From Planctomycetaceae bacterium (GTDB lineage: Bacteria > Planctomycetota > Planctomycetia > Planctomycetales > Planctomycetaceae): a stretch of DNA of 9,803 nt. The position numbers and the translations under genes were made by a program. Shown piece after piece: positions 1-7,815 of the stretch. A model generated the notes under the pieces. That model made no database searches. It worked only from the letters and a program-made list of their open reading frames with translations, and was not told where the DNA came from. Location: assembly GCA_020426125.1 (NCBI GenBank), contig JAGQQQ010000443.1, forward strand, positions 1 through 9,803. Direction: 5' to 3'. Numbering within the stretch: position 1 is the first letter of the stretch; the number at the start of each line of letters is the position of its first letter.

Positions 1-2
1 AT

Positions 3-551
3 GCCGAGCAAGAGGTCAAACAGCACAAGTTTCACTGGATTGTCACCGTCAACGCAGATTTGGAACCGATTCCGCTCTCGACGCTGTTGACCCAGGTGAC
101 CTCCGCGGCGCTCGCCGCCTGCGATGCGGCAATTGGAACCTATTGGGGAAACGCGACGCTGGTTCTCCCCAAGAAGACCTTTGTCGACGTGGCGACTGGA
201 ACTTTACCCGACGAACTCCCGCTCCTGCTCTGGGTCGACTTCCGCATCGGCCCCGATTCCGAGAAGACCAGCGCGGGATTCACCGCCGGAATGCGGGCTT
301 TGGGACATATGGATCTCGAAACCGAACACGCCACCGAATCCCCTCGCGATCTCTACGAACGACTGGTCTCCCTCGCCGACTATGTCCTCACCAATGGACC
401 GGTGATCAAAGACGGCGATACCGTCGGACAGGATGCCCATGAGAAGATCCGCGTGGTCTATTCCGATTCGACCTTCGGCCATGAGGAGAAAGTCATGCGT
501 CTCGTCTACGGCAAAGGCTACGACAAGAAGCCCCGTTGGAAGTTCTGGTGA
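3..551 (+). CDS. DUF4261 domain protein, 5'-truncated by the window edge
   Basis: The frame is open from base 3 with no credible start inside the window, so the gene begins upstream; 182 residues are visible before TGA at 549-551. The fragment resembles DUF4261 proteins, whose function is unknown. It shows a hydrophobic core leading to a 'LLLWVDFRIG' strand, a 'GMRALGHMDLE' motif near bases 285-320, a helical 'LYERLVSLADYVL' segment, and the family-like 'KDGDTVG' motif at 408-428 followed by 'KIRVVYSDS'. It ends in a basic/aromatic tail (KKPRWKFW). No signal peptide or membrane segment is visible, so a cytoplasmic protein is likely. A TTG at 60-62 is in frame but sits inside the conserved domain with continuous coding sequence before it, so it is not the start. 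Family assignment is from motif memory; no substrate or partner can be stated. Confidence 0.7.
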   Translation, partial: AEQEVKQHKFHWIVTVNADLEPIPLSTLLTQVTSAALAACDAAIGTYWGNATLVLPKKTFVDVATGTLPDELPLLLWVDFRIGPDSEKTSAGFTAGMRALGHMDLETEHATESPRDLYERLVSLADYVLTNGPVIKDGDTVGQDAHEKIRVVYSDSTFGHEEKVMRLVYGKGYDKKPRWKFW

Positions 552-754
552 GATGGCCGACTTTGATACATGCCGTGAACTGGCCGAACGAGATTTCCTC
601 GACTTGAGCGAAAGTCCCGTTGTTCCCGCCGGTTTGTGAAATTTTCTTGCGTGAAGTTTCTTAACCATTAAAACCGATACAAGTTCTGGACCTCGAAGGG
701 AAGTGCCCCTGCGCGCATCTCCGGTTTGCTATCCTCGCCAAGGTGCCAGAATTC
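552..754. other. Intergenic spacer upstream of the porin gene; possible promoter
   Basis: About 200 bases separate the DUF4261 stop from the chosen porin start. The stretch 640-675 is clearly more A/T-rich than its surroundings and contains TTGCGT (648-653) and TAAAAC (669-674), 15 bases apart. This is a weak match to a sigma-70 promoter, and nothing better was found. One base after the upstream stop an ATG (553) opens a 28-codon frame ending at 639; it lacks a well-placed ribosome binding site and is not called as a gene. No terminator hairpin with a T-tract is seen. Confidence 0.3.
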
Positions 755-2149
755 ATGCGTCGTTATATGCTCATCTTCGCCTGCCTGGCAGCCACTGGGG
801 TGAGCCAGAATGCATTCGCACAGTCTCCCATTAACTCCTATCGCTCTGGGGGACAGTATCCGCTCCCCGGGAATGGTCTTCCAATCCCGCCAGCGCCGAT
901 TGAGGCACCGGGGGAATATTCTTTCCTCACTCCAGCGGAGTCAGATGCTGATCTCTGTTGTCCGTTACCCGAGGTCGCTTCGGGCCACTGTCCCGATTCG
1001 GTTCTGAACGGCGGAATCCGGCTCGACACCGCCACCATGTTTCAAATGCTCGATTTCCAGAATCGGCAAAGCGACAAGCAACTTCTGCTGCTCCATTCTC
1101 AGGCGAAACAAAAGAATTGCCCGACGGCGATTCTCGGCGCTCAGTTTCGGGGATCGGGACTGGTGGCTCATACGAACCGGGAAGACCGGTTCTCCTACCT
1201 CGGTCGATTTCCTCCCGACTTCACCGGCAGCTCCGCAACCGATCTACGGATGCTGCATGCGAACCAAGGATTGATTGCCCACGCCAATTCCTGGGCCACG
1301 GGCTACGTCGAGACGCTCTTCTCCGACGTCTTCAGTTTTCCGGACCACAAGCAAGGGAGCTTTCAGGTGCGCCAAGCCTACGCGGTGCTGGGAAACTTGG
1401 ACAAATCACCGGTCTATGCGTTCATAGGCAAGAAGAACGTGACTTTCGGGAGCTTCGAGACGTTGAGCCCATTCACGCAGTCGGTCCCCTGGCACTACTT
1501 CGCTCCTTTGGCCGAAGGAGGCGGTGTCGGACTTGTGCAAGGCGGACTGAATCTGTCAGCGATGGCGCTCAGCGGGGGGCGAGGCATTCGCGTCAGCGAC
1601 TCCAGTGATATCGGCAGCGTCAACAACTATGCCGTTGATGCCCGATACACGGTCGCGTTCGATCCCGACTCCTACGTCTCCATTGCTGGCGGATATTTGA
1701 ACGGTACGATCTATAATCAAACCACGGCCGAGCATCTCGACGCCGCATTGCTCGGCCCCAACAACGGTGCTTGGGACATCAACGCGAAAGCCCAATACGG
1801 GCCCTGGGTCGCACTCGCGGAGTATGTGGAAACCATCGATCCGTGGCCGGTGACCGACCACAAGGTTCAGGCCTGGCAGACGGAAACCGCCTGGAATGGG
1901 GCCTGCTACGGCATCCCCTGGCTCTTCTCCGCGAGCTACAGTTCCGGGATCCAGGGATCGTCGAATGATGAGTTCGAATTCAACAACCAACTGGTCCTCG
2001 GCACACGCTACTCGATCTCCCCAAATGTGTTCCTGACTTTCGAATATGTCCGGAGCATCGGCTTCGCTCCGCTGATCAACATCACGCAGGTGAGCGACAA
2101 GGATGTCCGACAGAACAGCTTCGTGTTTGGATTTGTCGCCGCGATTTAA
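755..2149 (+). CDS. Outer-membrane porin-like beta-barrel protein (LbtU-type similarity)
   Basis: Predicted 464-aa exported protein that probably forms a barrel in the outer membrane. Residues 1-22 look like a signal peptide with an 'AFA|QS' cleavage site. Residues 23-90 are rich in Pro and Gly and hold Cys68, Cys69 and Cys79. Residues 92-115 are a short Gln/Leu-rich helix-forming stretch. From about 125 to the end, alternating polar/aromatic strands and Gly/Asn turns suggest a beta-barrel ending in 'FVFGFVAAI'. 'AYAVLGNLDKSPVYAFIGKKNVTFG' (split here: AYAVLGNLDK at 208-217, then FIGKKNVTFG at 223-232) recalls LbtU-type porins and related putative porins. The ATG at 755 is preferred over the in-frame GTG at 743 because it directly begins a normal signal peptide; no strong ribosome binding site precedes either. 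Siderophore transport should not be assumed: the similarity is general and no cargo-specific residues can be named. Ends at TAA 2147-2149. Confidence 0.7.
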   Translation: MRRYMLIFACLAATGVSQNAFAQSPINSYRSGGQYPLPGNGLPIPPAPIEAPGEYSFLTPAESDADLCCPLPEVASGHCPDSVLNGGIRLDTATMFQMLDFQNRQSDKQLLLLHSQAKQKNCPTAILGAQFRGSGLVAHTNREDRFSYLGRFPPDFTGSSATDLRMLHANQGLIAHANSWATGYVETLFSDVFSFPDHKQGSFQVRQAYAVLGNLDKSPVYAFIGKKNVTFGSFETLSPFTQSVPWHYFAPLAEGGGVGLVQGGLNLSAMALSGGRGIRVSDSSDIGSVNNYAVDARYTVAFDPDSYVSIAGGYLNGTIYNQTTAEHLDAALLGPNNGAWDINAKAQYGPWVALAEYVETIDPWPVTDHKVQAWQTETAWNGACYGIPWLFSASYSSGIQGSSNDEFEFNNQLVLGTRYSISPNVFLTFEYVRSIGFAPLINITQVSDKDVRQNSFVFGFVAAI

Positions 2150-2152
2150 CCT

Positions 2153-2175
2153 GAGTCCGAAACGAAAACGGACTC
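2153..2175 (+). terminator. Hairpin just after the porin stop, terminator-like
   Basis: GAGTCCG (2153-2159) pairs perfectly with CGGACTC (2169-2175) around a 9-base A-rich loop, starting 4 bases after the porin stop codon. Position fits a transcript end, but no T-tract follows (the next bases are GCGACACCC), so it may instead protect the 3' end of the mRNA or need Rho. Confidence 0.4.
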
Positions 2176-2206
2176 GCGACACCCGTGCAGGAATCCGCGA
2201 GCCCGT

Positions 2207-2220
2207 TTAGCAAGCGATCT
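2207..2220 (+). repeat. 14-bp direct repeat, left copy
   Basis: TTAGCAAGCGATCT occurs here and again, identically, at 2696-2709. The two copies bracket nearly the whole convergent intergenic region, including the hairpin element. A perfect 14-bp match within 575 bases is not expected by chance. It may mark a duplicated target site, a recombination product or a shared protein-binding site. Confidence 0.6.
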
Positions 2221-2449
2221 GGAAAGTCCTGTCGCGTTCTCAAGGATGCCAGATTCGTCCACGTAGGACAGTCTTCCGTAAAGCCGATAGTGGGTCGCTA
2301 TTTGGGAAAGAATCTGCGCCGTTCCAAGACTCATTCGCTCTCATCTGTTGATCCTCTTTGAGGAACATCATTGGAAGTGATGGCAAGTTGGGAAAGCGTT
2401 ATCCGTCATGGATCAGCACCGAGAGTTCCTTGAGCATTGAATAAAGACA

Positions 2450-2599
2450 GCCCCGGAGGGGCGAAAGACCCCCAGCCGTGGACGGTAGTCCACGGTCAAG
2501 GCTTCGGGCCTTTGTGGAAATCTTGGTGGCCGATCCGGAGCCTGCCGGCTCCGGCTGATGTTCTGCCGGGCTTCCAGCCCTGAAAAGGCGTTGGGGGTC
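2450..2599. repeat. Multi-hairpin palindromic intergenic element
   Basis: Five perfect hairpins follow one another: GCCCC/GGGGC (2450-2462); CCGTGGAC/GTCCACGG with a 4-base loop (2476-2495); AAGGC/GCCTT (2498-2512); CCGGAGCC/GGCTCCGG with a 4-base loop (2535-2554); and GGGCT/AGCCC (2568-2580). GACCCCCA (2467-2474) is exactly complementary to TGGGGGTC (2592-2599), so the last four hairpins can sit inside one closing helix as a branched, cloverleaf-like fold. The opening 'AGCCCCGGAGGGGCGAA' resembles dispersed GC-rich palindromic elements I recall from planctomycete intergenic regions, though copy number cannot be seen from one window. It may be a REP-like element, a structured transcript end or a non-autonomous mobile element. 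No transposase is present. Confidence 0.65.
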
Positions 2600-2695
2600 C
2601 CTGATCGACGAGCAAAAAGCCCAGAGAACTCTCCACGATCAGCGACCCACTCCTCGCTCATGACGAAATCGAGACACTTATTGATCGGTCATTCC

Positions 2696-2709
2696 TTAGC
2701 AAGCGATCT
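2696..2709 (+). repeat. 14-bp direct repeat, right copy
   Basis: Second exact copy of TTAGCAAGCGATCT (first at 2207-2220), ending 15 bases before the stop codon of the converging fusion gene. The bases on each side differ from those at the left copy, so the identity is limited to 14 bp. Confidence 0.6.
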
Positions 2710-2724
2710 CACTTCCAGAAGAAA

Positions 2725-5700
2725 CTACTTCCGTTTCTCTTTCAGAGTCGTCAGGTACTCGACCAGATCGACGAGTTCCTCTTCGGTCATCAGTTTCTGA
2801 ATATCATTGGGCATCAGAGAGACCTCCTGCTTTTTACGAACGTCAATGCTGGGGACGCCGATGGTTCGCAGGATCCCTTTCTCGTCCTTCAGTTTGATCT
2901 CCCCGGCGGTCTCACTGGCGATGAGGCCCGCGTAGACCTGGCCGTCGAGCGTGAGGAACAGCCAGTTTTCGAAGCCATGGCTAATCGCTGCCGACGGGTA
3001 CAAGATCGACTCATACAAGGCAGGCTTCGCGAGTTTCTTGCCGATCTCGGACAGGTCCGGGCCGATTCCGGTGCCGATGCCGTTGACGCGATGGCACTTG
3101 TTACAGGTGCCGGTCGTGTTGAAGACGATCCGCCCTTGGGCGACGTTTCCAGATCGGGAGGACATCTCGGGAATCGAAGGAAGCGGTTTCGTGCTCTTCC
3201 CCGGAGGAGGCGGGAACAGCTTGGATGCCGGTTCGACGATCACTCGCCACTGCGCCGTGGTTAAGGCGGCTGCGAGGCTTTGCTTGAGTTGCTCGGAATA
3301 GGCGTTGTCTTGGGCCATCTTGAGGAGTTGTTGGGCTCCGGGCAGTGACGCGGCGGCGGCTTTGATGGCTCCGCGACGGATCCAGAGTTCCGTTTCCTCA
3401 TCGTTAATGAGATCGAGCAACATGCCGTTCGCGCGGCCGTCGGACGCTGTCGTCAGGGCGGCGAGCGTTTGTTCGATCGGCTCACGTTCTCCTCCTTCGA
3501 GGACCTTGCGAATCAGTCCCTGCTGCTTCTTGTCAAAGAGAACTTTAAGTGACTCGACTCCGAGTTGGGAATTCGGGTTCTGCTGCGCGAGCTTCAGAAG
3601 TTCCGGATATTTCTCATCGAGGCTGAACTGTGAGACCAGCTTAACGAACTGCTCGGTTCCCTGATTCGATTCAAGGACTTTGGCCAAGGCGGCCTTGTAC
3701 TCCGGTTTGGAGTTGATGTCGAAGTTGCCGAGCCGGTTCATCGCCTCTGCATTGACGAAGGCCGTCAACTCGGAATTCTCTAGAGGAGCAAACGCGAGTT
3801 CGGTAATCGCCTCGGTTTTGGACTCACCCGTCAGAAAATCAAACGCTCTGAGGTAACGCGGGATTTCGTCCTGAGGAGTGTTGGGATTTTGAATGATCTT
3901 CGCCAGCAACGCGGGTGTTTGTGACGCTCGAGACCGCCAAATGATCGCCCGCCCCGCGGGGGTGTTCCAGTCGTCGCCGACTTCCTTGAGCCACGCGGCA
4001 AGCCGGCTATCCCAGTGCCAACGAGCCCCGATGCCGAGAGCTTCAAGTTCCCAGCGGTCTTGCGGATTCAGATGCTTCGCGAGTCGGGTCCAGATGTTAT
4101 CCGCGGCGTTTCCCGACTTGTTGTAGAGCATGATGTAAAGCTCGCGGCGGAGAGCCGGCGAGTCTTCGATACCTTGGGGAAGAACCGTTCCCGGGAAATC
4201 CGTCTGACGCAGGGCGCGAAGGGCGATGATCTGCCGCTCAACGCTTCCTGGCTTCAGCGCGGTCATCATTGCCTGTTGTGCCGTATTCCCAAGCTTCATC
4301 AGTAGCCATTCCGCGCGGGCGCGCTGGACGGGATCCTTGTCGTTCTCCGCGACCTGTTGGAGTGACGGCGTCGCCTTCTCTCCCATCACTTGTAGGGCCG
4401 TCCAAGCCATATAGCGTGTCGCCATGTTCGGAGATCGCAGAGCGTTCATGGCTCCATCCACGGTGCTCACGAGCACCTCGGGAGCGGAGTAGGTTTCGGC
4501 TTTCCCCTTGGGACGGATGCGGAAAATGCGACCGTGGCCGACGTCCTGCATCCGGTGACCGCCGACTCCCGGGTCGTACCAGTCGGCGACGAGCAGGGAA
4601 CCATCGGGAGCGACGCACACGTCACTGGGACGGAACCATTTGTTCCGAGCCCCGTCGAGAAGGTTGATCGTTTCGGCGGTGTAGCCGGCTCCGTCAGGTT
4701 TGGGGACGTACGCCCGGCAGATGTTCGTCCCGGCATCCGTATGAATGGGAGCCCCTTTGATCATAGGCATCAGGTCTCCCTCGTAGATGCAGATCCCTGT
4801 CGGGGCACCGGCGCCCGTCTGGAGTAAGTTCGGGACAACACCTGGATCGTTCAGATGCCAGTGTTGGAGTGGAACTTCCTTCTCCAGATTGGTTCGCGGC
4901 TCTTTCCAGCCCGCGCCAGTGAGTTCGTCGCGGTAACCGTAGTTGCCATAGTCCATGACATAGTTGATGCGGACGCCGCGGTTGCCGTCGTCGTCGTTGT
5001 CGGACTGCCACATCGTTCCGAAGCTGTCGACGCAGACTTCCCAGTTGTTTCGAAAATTCCAGCCGAGAGTTTCGAACTCGCTGCCATCGAGATTGCAGCG
5101 GAAGACCATCCCCTCCTGATAGGGCTTTCGCGAGTCGTTCACTTCGTTCCCCATCCTGTCGACAATGGGATTGCCGTCTCTGTCTTTGATTCGCTTCCCG
5201 GCGTTTCCGAAGTTGAAGTACAGCTTGCCGTCGGGACCGAAGTGGAAGGCGTGAATGCCGTGGTCGTGTTGGGCGCCGTCGATTCCGGTAAACAAGACGT
5301 CATGCTTGTCCGCTTTGAGGTCACCGTCTTCATCGACCAGGAAGAAAACCTTGTCGAGAGCGGAAATCAAGGCTCGGGTTCCTTTGCCGTCGATGGTCGG
5401 CAGCACCAGGATTCCGTGAGCGGAGTCGACGTCGTGGCCTTGATAGAAGACGGTCGACTTGTCCGCTTTCGCGTCACCGTCGGTATCTTCGAGGATCAGG
5501 ATGCGATCCCCTTCTTTGCGGTCCCCAATGACATCGGCGTTCCGAAAAGCTCTGTAGTTGATGGCTTCACACACCCAGACTCTCCCCAAGTGGTCAATAT
5601 CGATGGACGCCGGATTGGTCATCATCGGCTCGGACGCGAACAGGTCCGCCTCCAGTTCCGGATGAACGTCCAGTTGTTCCAGTGCGTCAATGGATTCGTG

Positions 5701-7806
5701 ACTCGCGGCGATGGGGCCGTCGCCGGTGGTATTCTTCGCGAGGAATGTCTTGCTGGGACGTTCGGTGAAGACATGGAACTGAACGGTCGACCCGCAGCCC
5801 TGATCGGTGCCGCCATTGTCGATGCCGCCCCGAGCTTGGAATTTCGTGAACTTGTGGTCGGCGGGAAGGGCGAACTCGATGACGGAGTTGGCGTGTGTGC
5901 CGATGCCGTATTCAGCACGTTTGCCGGCAATTTTGAGTTCTTTCCCACCAGCGTTCTTGTTGACCTGGACATTGCCCCATTGGGAATCAGCAGCGGACCA
6001 CTTGAGTTCCGTCAGCTTCTTTTCAGTCTCTCCCGCAATGAGGCGAGGTTCTGCCCAATCTGCCCAGTCGCAACTGAATCCGTCGCCGGCGTCGGTCACC
6101 ACCAGAAACAACGACTTGGCTCCAGTAATGTCCGCCTCAATGTCGACGGCATGTCCAGGCGTTTTCGAGGAAACGGTTGGCGAGGAGTAGACGGGTTTGC
6201 CCCCCTTCTCGCTTAAGACTGGTTTCGGAGTTTGGGGTTTGGCGGCCTGCTTGTCACTCGGCTTCGGTTCGTCCTGATTGGCTTCCAGTTCTTCTTGCGT
6301 GGGAGTCGCGGAGACAACGCCCTGTTCGGGAACCTCCAGATTGGCCGTCCAGCAGATCGCGTTCAGCACCAGTTTGCGGAAATTGTCATCCCCCCAGTTC
6401 TTGTGAAAGTGGCCGCCGGTGAAGCCGAAGCCGCGGCCTTGATCCTCCGGACGTTCATAGGCCCAGGCGACATGCTGGGGTTCTTTGCGTTCGAGAACAG
6501 CTTCCCGCACATGGGGATTGCCGCTATGGGCTCCATCAGGGCGGTTGAGCGTCTCCCGCGGAGGCATATCCGTGAGAATCGGGGTGACCCCCTTCATCTC
6601 GGGGACGAACCGCATGTGGTAGTACCACTCATCGTTGATTTCGAAGGACTCGACCCCATTCGTGATGGCGTGGTCCGGGAGGTCATCAAACTTCGCGGTC
6701 CAGTGCGGATTCACCGACCAGTGCGGCTCGAAGAAGCCCCCCATCCATTTGAGGAAGTGGTCCCCAGGCTCCCCGGTGACAGTCTCCACGGCGTAGTGAA
6801 TACAGGCCAGTCCGACTCCGCGCTCTTCCACCAGTCGGTCAAACAGGTCGAGATTCGAATTCAGATAGTGGCGTCCGCCGCCGTCGCAGTAGGAGACTAC
6901 GGTGTCCGCGTTATCAAACGCTGTCGGGTCTTTCGGCCAGCCGTTGGTGTAGACGGTGGCAATGATCGGGAGTCCTTGCTCCTTCGACGCGGTGTTCAGT
7001 TTCTCCGCGAGGAGCAGGCAGCCGGCGTTGTGCTCATGGGAGAAATAGCCATGGCTCGGGGATCCGGCGACGAAGACGGCCTTCTTCCAGCCGTTTTTCA
7101 AGGGAAACCGCTTGAGGTGGATGTCCTTAAATTCGATTTTCATCGGCGGTCCGGAATGGAGTTGCAGGGCCAATTTGCCGATGCGGTCGAGACCGTTGGG
7201 GTCGTTGTCGATGATTTCAGCGGTGACGTCGCCGTTGATCTTCAGGGTGATGTGATTGTCCCGTGCGGTGATCGAATACTCATTCCAGTCATCGATGTGG
7301 ATGTTCTTGAAGAGTTCGGCGGGGTCGGCGACCTGTTCCGGCGTCTTCTCCCCGGATTCACTGACGACCGTCTTCTGACCTCGCGTTGCCAGCACTCCTC
7401 GTTGGGCTTCGTCATACAGGGCTCCGACCCAGTTTCCAGCTCGGTCGATGTCGGCCTGGTAGCCAATGACGTGACCATCTGGACGGACCGATCCGCGGAA
7501 CTGAATTCCAGAGTTGGCGGCGTCCGATCCAGAGATCCGGAATTTGAGTCGCAATTCAAAGTCGTCGACCTCCCCTTGATCCCAGAGCAGGAAGGTGTTG
7601 TGGCTGAGCGGTTTCTCGTCGGTCGACTCCCCAACGATCGCTCCGTCTTCCACACTCCAAAAGCCTTCTTCGCCCTTCCAGCCAGCGAGCGTTTCCCCAT
7701 CAAAAATGGGCTTGAACCCGGCGTCAGTATCCTCCTCCGCCAATGCGGGTCGCGCGGCGACCACGCCCATCAGACAGATCCATCCGGTCAGCAACAACGT
7801 TCTCAT
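2725..7806 (-). CDS. Secreted fusion: DUF1080 + ThuA-like + NPCBM + PVC-type dehydrogenase propeller + cytochrome c
   Basis: 1693-aa exported protein. Residues 1-23 form a signal peptide (cut near ALA|EE). Residues 30-235 are a 3-keto-disaccharide hydrolase/DUF1080 domain (FDGETLAGW 35-43, NSGIQFRG 98-105, GYQADI 115-120). Residues 240-490 are a ThuA-like domain (histidine-rich VFVAGSPSHG start, CIHYAVE 335-341, TGGHFHKNW 463-471). A charged Pro/Lys linker (491-545) leads to an NPCBM domain at 549-685 (GIGTHA 634-639). Residues 708-1100 are a PVC-type membrane-bound-dehydrogenase propeller with acidic, calcium-loop-like DTDGD (774-778), DEDGD (825-829), DRDGN (875-879) and DDDGN (938-942). 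Residues 1108-1530 are helical, HEAT-like; a Pro-rich hinge precedes the cytochrome c domain (1551-1693) with heme motif CNKCH at 1568-1572 (bases 3091-3105) and a candidate Met ligand at 1665. Likely role: extracytoplasmic oxidation and cleavage of glycosides with electrons leaving through heme c (inference). The ATG at 7806 is chosen for its signal peptide and GAGGA site; upstream codons to 7914 look non-coding. Confidence 0.88.
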   Translation of the reverse strand: MRTLLLTGWICLMGVVAARPALAEEDTDAGFKPIFDGETLAGWKGEEGFWSVEDGAIVGESTDEKPLSHNTFLLWDQGEVDDFELRLKFRISGSDAANSGIQFRGSVRPDGHVIGYQADIDRAGNWVGALYDEAQRGVLATRGQKTVVSESGEKTPEQVADPAELFKNIHIDDWNEYSITARDNHITLKINGDVTAEIIDNDPNGLDRIGKLALQLHSGPPMKIEFKDIHLKRFPLKNGWKKAVFVAGSPSHGYFSHEHNAGCLLLAEKLNTASKEQGLPIIATVYTNGWPKDPTAFDNADTVVSYCDGGGRHYLNSNLDLFDRLVEERGVGLACIHYAVETVTGEPGDHFLKWMGGFFEPHWSVNPHWTAKFDDLPDHAITNGVESFEINDEWYYHMRFVPEMKGVTPILTDMPPRETLNRPDGAHSGNPHVREAVLERKEPQHVAWAYERPEDQGRGFGFTGGHFHKNWGDDNFRKLVLNAICWTANLEVPEQGVVSATPTQEELEANQDEPKPSDKQAAKPQTPKPVLSEKGGKPVYSSPTVSSKTPGHAVDIEADITGAKSLFLVVTDAGDGFSCDWADWAEPRLIAGETEKKLTELKWSAADSQWGNVQVNKNAGGKELKIAGKRAEYGIGTHANSVIEFALPADHKFTKFQARGGIDNGGTDQGCGSTVQFHVFTERPSKTFLAKNTTGDGPIAASHESIDALEQLDVHPELEADLFASEPMMTNPASIDIDHLGRVWVCEAINYRAFRNADVIGDRKEGDRILILEDTDGDAKADKSTVFYQGHDVDSAHGILVLPTIDGKGTRALISALDKVFFLVDEDGDLKADKHDVLFTGIDGAQHDHGIHAFHFGPDGKLYFNFGNAGKRIKDRDGNPIVDRMGNEVNDSRKPYQEGMVFRCNLDGSEFETLGWNFRNNWEVCVDSFGTMWQSDNDDDGNRGVRINYVMDYGNYGYRDELTGAGWKEPRTNLEKEVPLQHWHLNDPGVVPNLLQTGAGAPTGICIYEGDLMPMIKGAPIHTDAGTNICRAYVPKPDGAGYTAETINLLDGARNKWFRPSDVCVAPDGSLLVADWYDPGVGGHRMQDVGHGRIFRIRPKGKAETYSAPEVLVSTVDGAMNALRSPNMATRYMAWTALQVMGEKATPSLQQVAENDKDPVQRARAEWLLMKLGNTAQQAMMTALKPGSVERQIIALRALRQTDFPGTVLPQGIEDSPALRRELYIMLYNKSGNAADNIWTRLAKHLNPQDRWELEALGIGARWHWDSRLAAWLKEVGDDWNTPAGRAIIWRSRASQTPALLAKIIQNPNTPQDEIPRYLRAFDFLTGESKTEAITELAFAPLENSELTAFVNAEAMNRLGNFDINSKPEYKAALAKVLESNQGTEQFVKLVSQFSLDEKYPELLKLAQQNPNSQLGVESLKVLFDKKQQGLIRKVLEGGEREPIEQTLAALTTASDGRANGMLLDLINDEETELWIRRGAIKAAAASLPGAQQLLKMAQDNAYSEQLKQSLAAALTTAQWRVIVEPASKLFPPPPGKSTKPLPSIPEMSSRSGNVAQGRIVFNTTGTCNKCHRVNGIGTGIGPDLSEIGKKLAKPALYESILYPSAAISHGFENWLFLTLDGQVYAGLIASETAGEIKLKDEKGILRTIGVPSIDVRKKQEVSLMPNDIQKLMTEEELVDLVEYLTTLKEKRK

Positions 7807-7810
7807 AAGT

Positions 7811-7815
7811 TCCTC
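7811..7815 (-). promoter_or_regulatory. Ribosome binding site of the fusion gene
   Basis: On the minus strand GAGGA stands 4 bases before the ATG at 7806-7804. It decides the start in favour of the signal-peptide methionine over the two farther-upstream ATGs near 7914, which would add 36 residues and bury the signal peptide. Confidence 0.65.

Larger units (their letters stand above)
2150..2724. other. Convergent intergenic region without a credible gene
   Basis: 575 bases lie between the stop codons of two converging genes. Open frames here are short, lack ribosome binding sites and mostly translate hairpin DNA. The left half (2176-2440) holds only small inverted repeats, such as TCCTC/GAGGA at 2352-2364 and CATCA/TGATG at 2366-2382. 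The right half is dominated by the multi-hairpin element at 2450-2599, followed by a weak 5-bp stem AGCGA/TCGCT at 2641-2658. Exact 14-bp direct repeats lie near both edges. Neither converging gene has a classical intrinsic terminator with a T-tract in this region. Confidence 0.7.

Noticed and set aside
755..790. Lipoprotein signal at 'LIFAC' of the porin
   Set aside because: The hydrophobic stretch before Cys10 is too short, and a good AFA|QS signal peptidase I site follows.
755..2149. Naming the porin as a siderophore transporter
   Set aside because: Similarity to LbtU-type porins is general; no iron-related gene or cargo-specific residue is visible nearby.
2146..2334. Minus-strand 62-codon frame overlapping the end of the porin gene
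   Set aside because: No convincing ribosome binding site, no recognisable family, and it overlaps the porin stop and hairpin.
2450..2599. tRNA or CRISPR array in the hairpin-rich region
   Set aside because: The stems do not match tRNA arm lengths or conserved loop bases, and the hairpins are all different in sequence, unlike regularly spaced CRISPR repeats.
2413..2661. Minus-strand 82-codon frame in the convergent region (and the + strand frame from 2558)
   Set aside because: Both translate the hairpin element; the Arg/Pro-rich product is what GC-rich palindromes give by chance.
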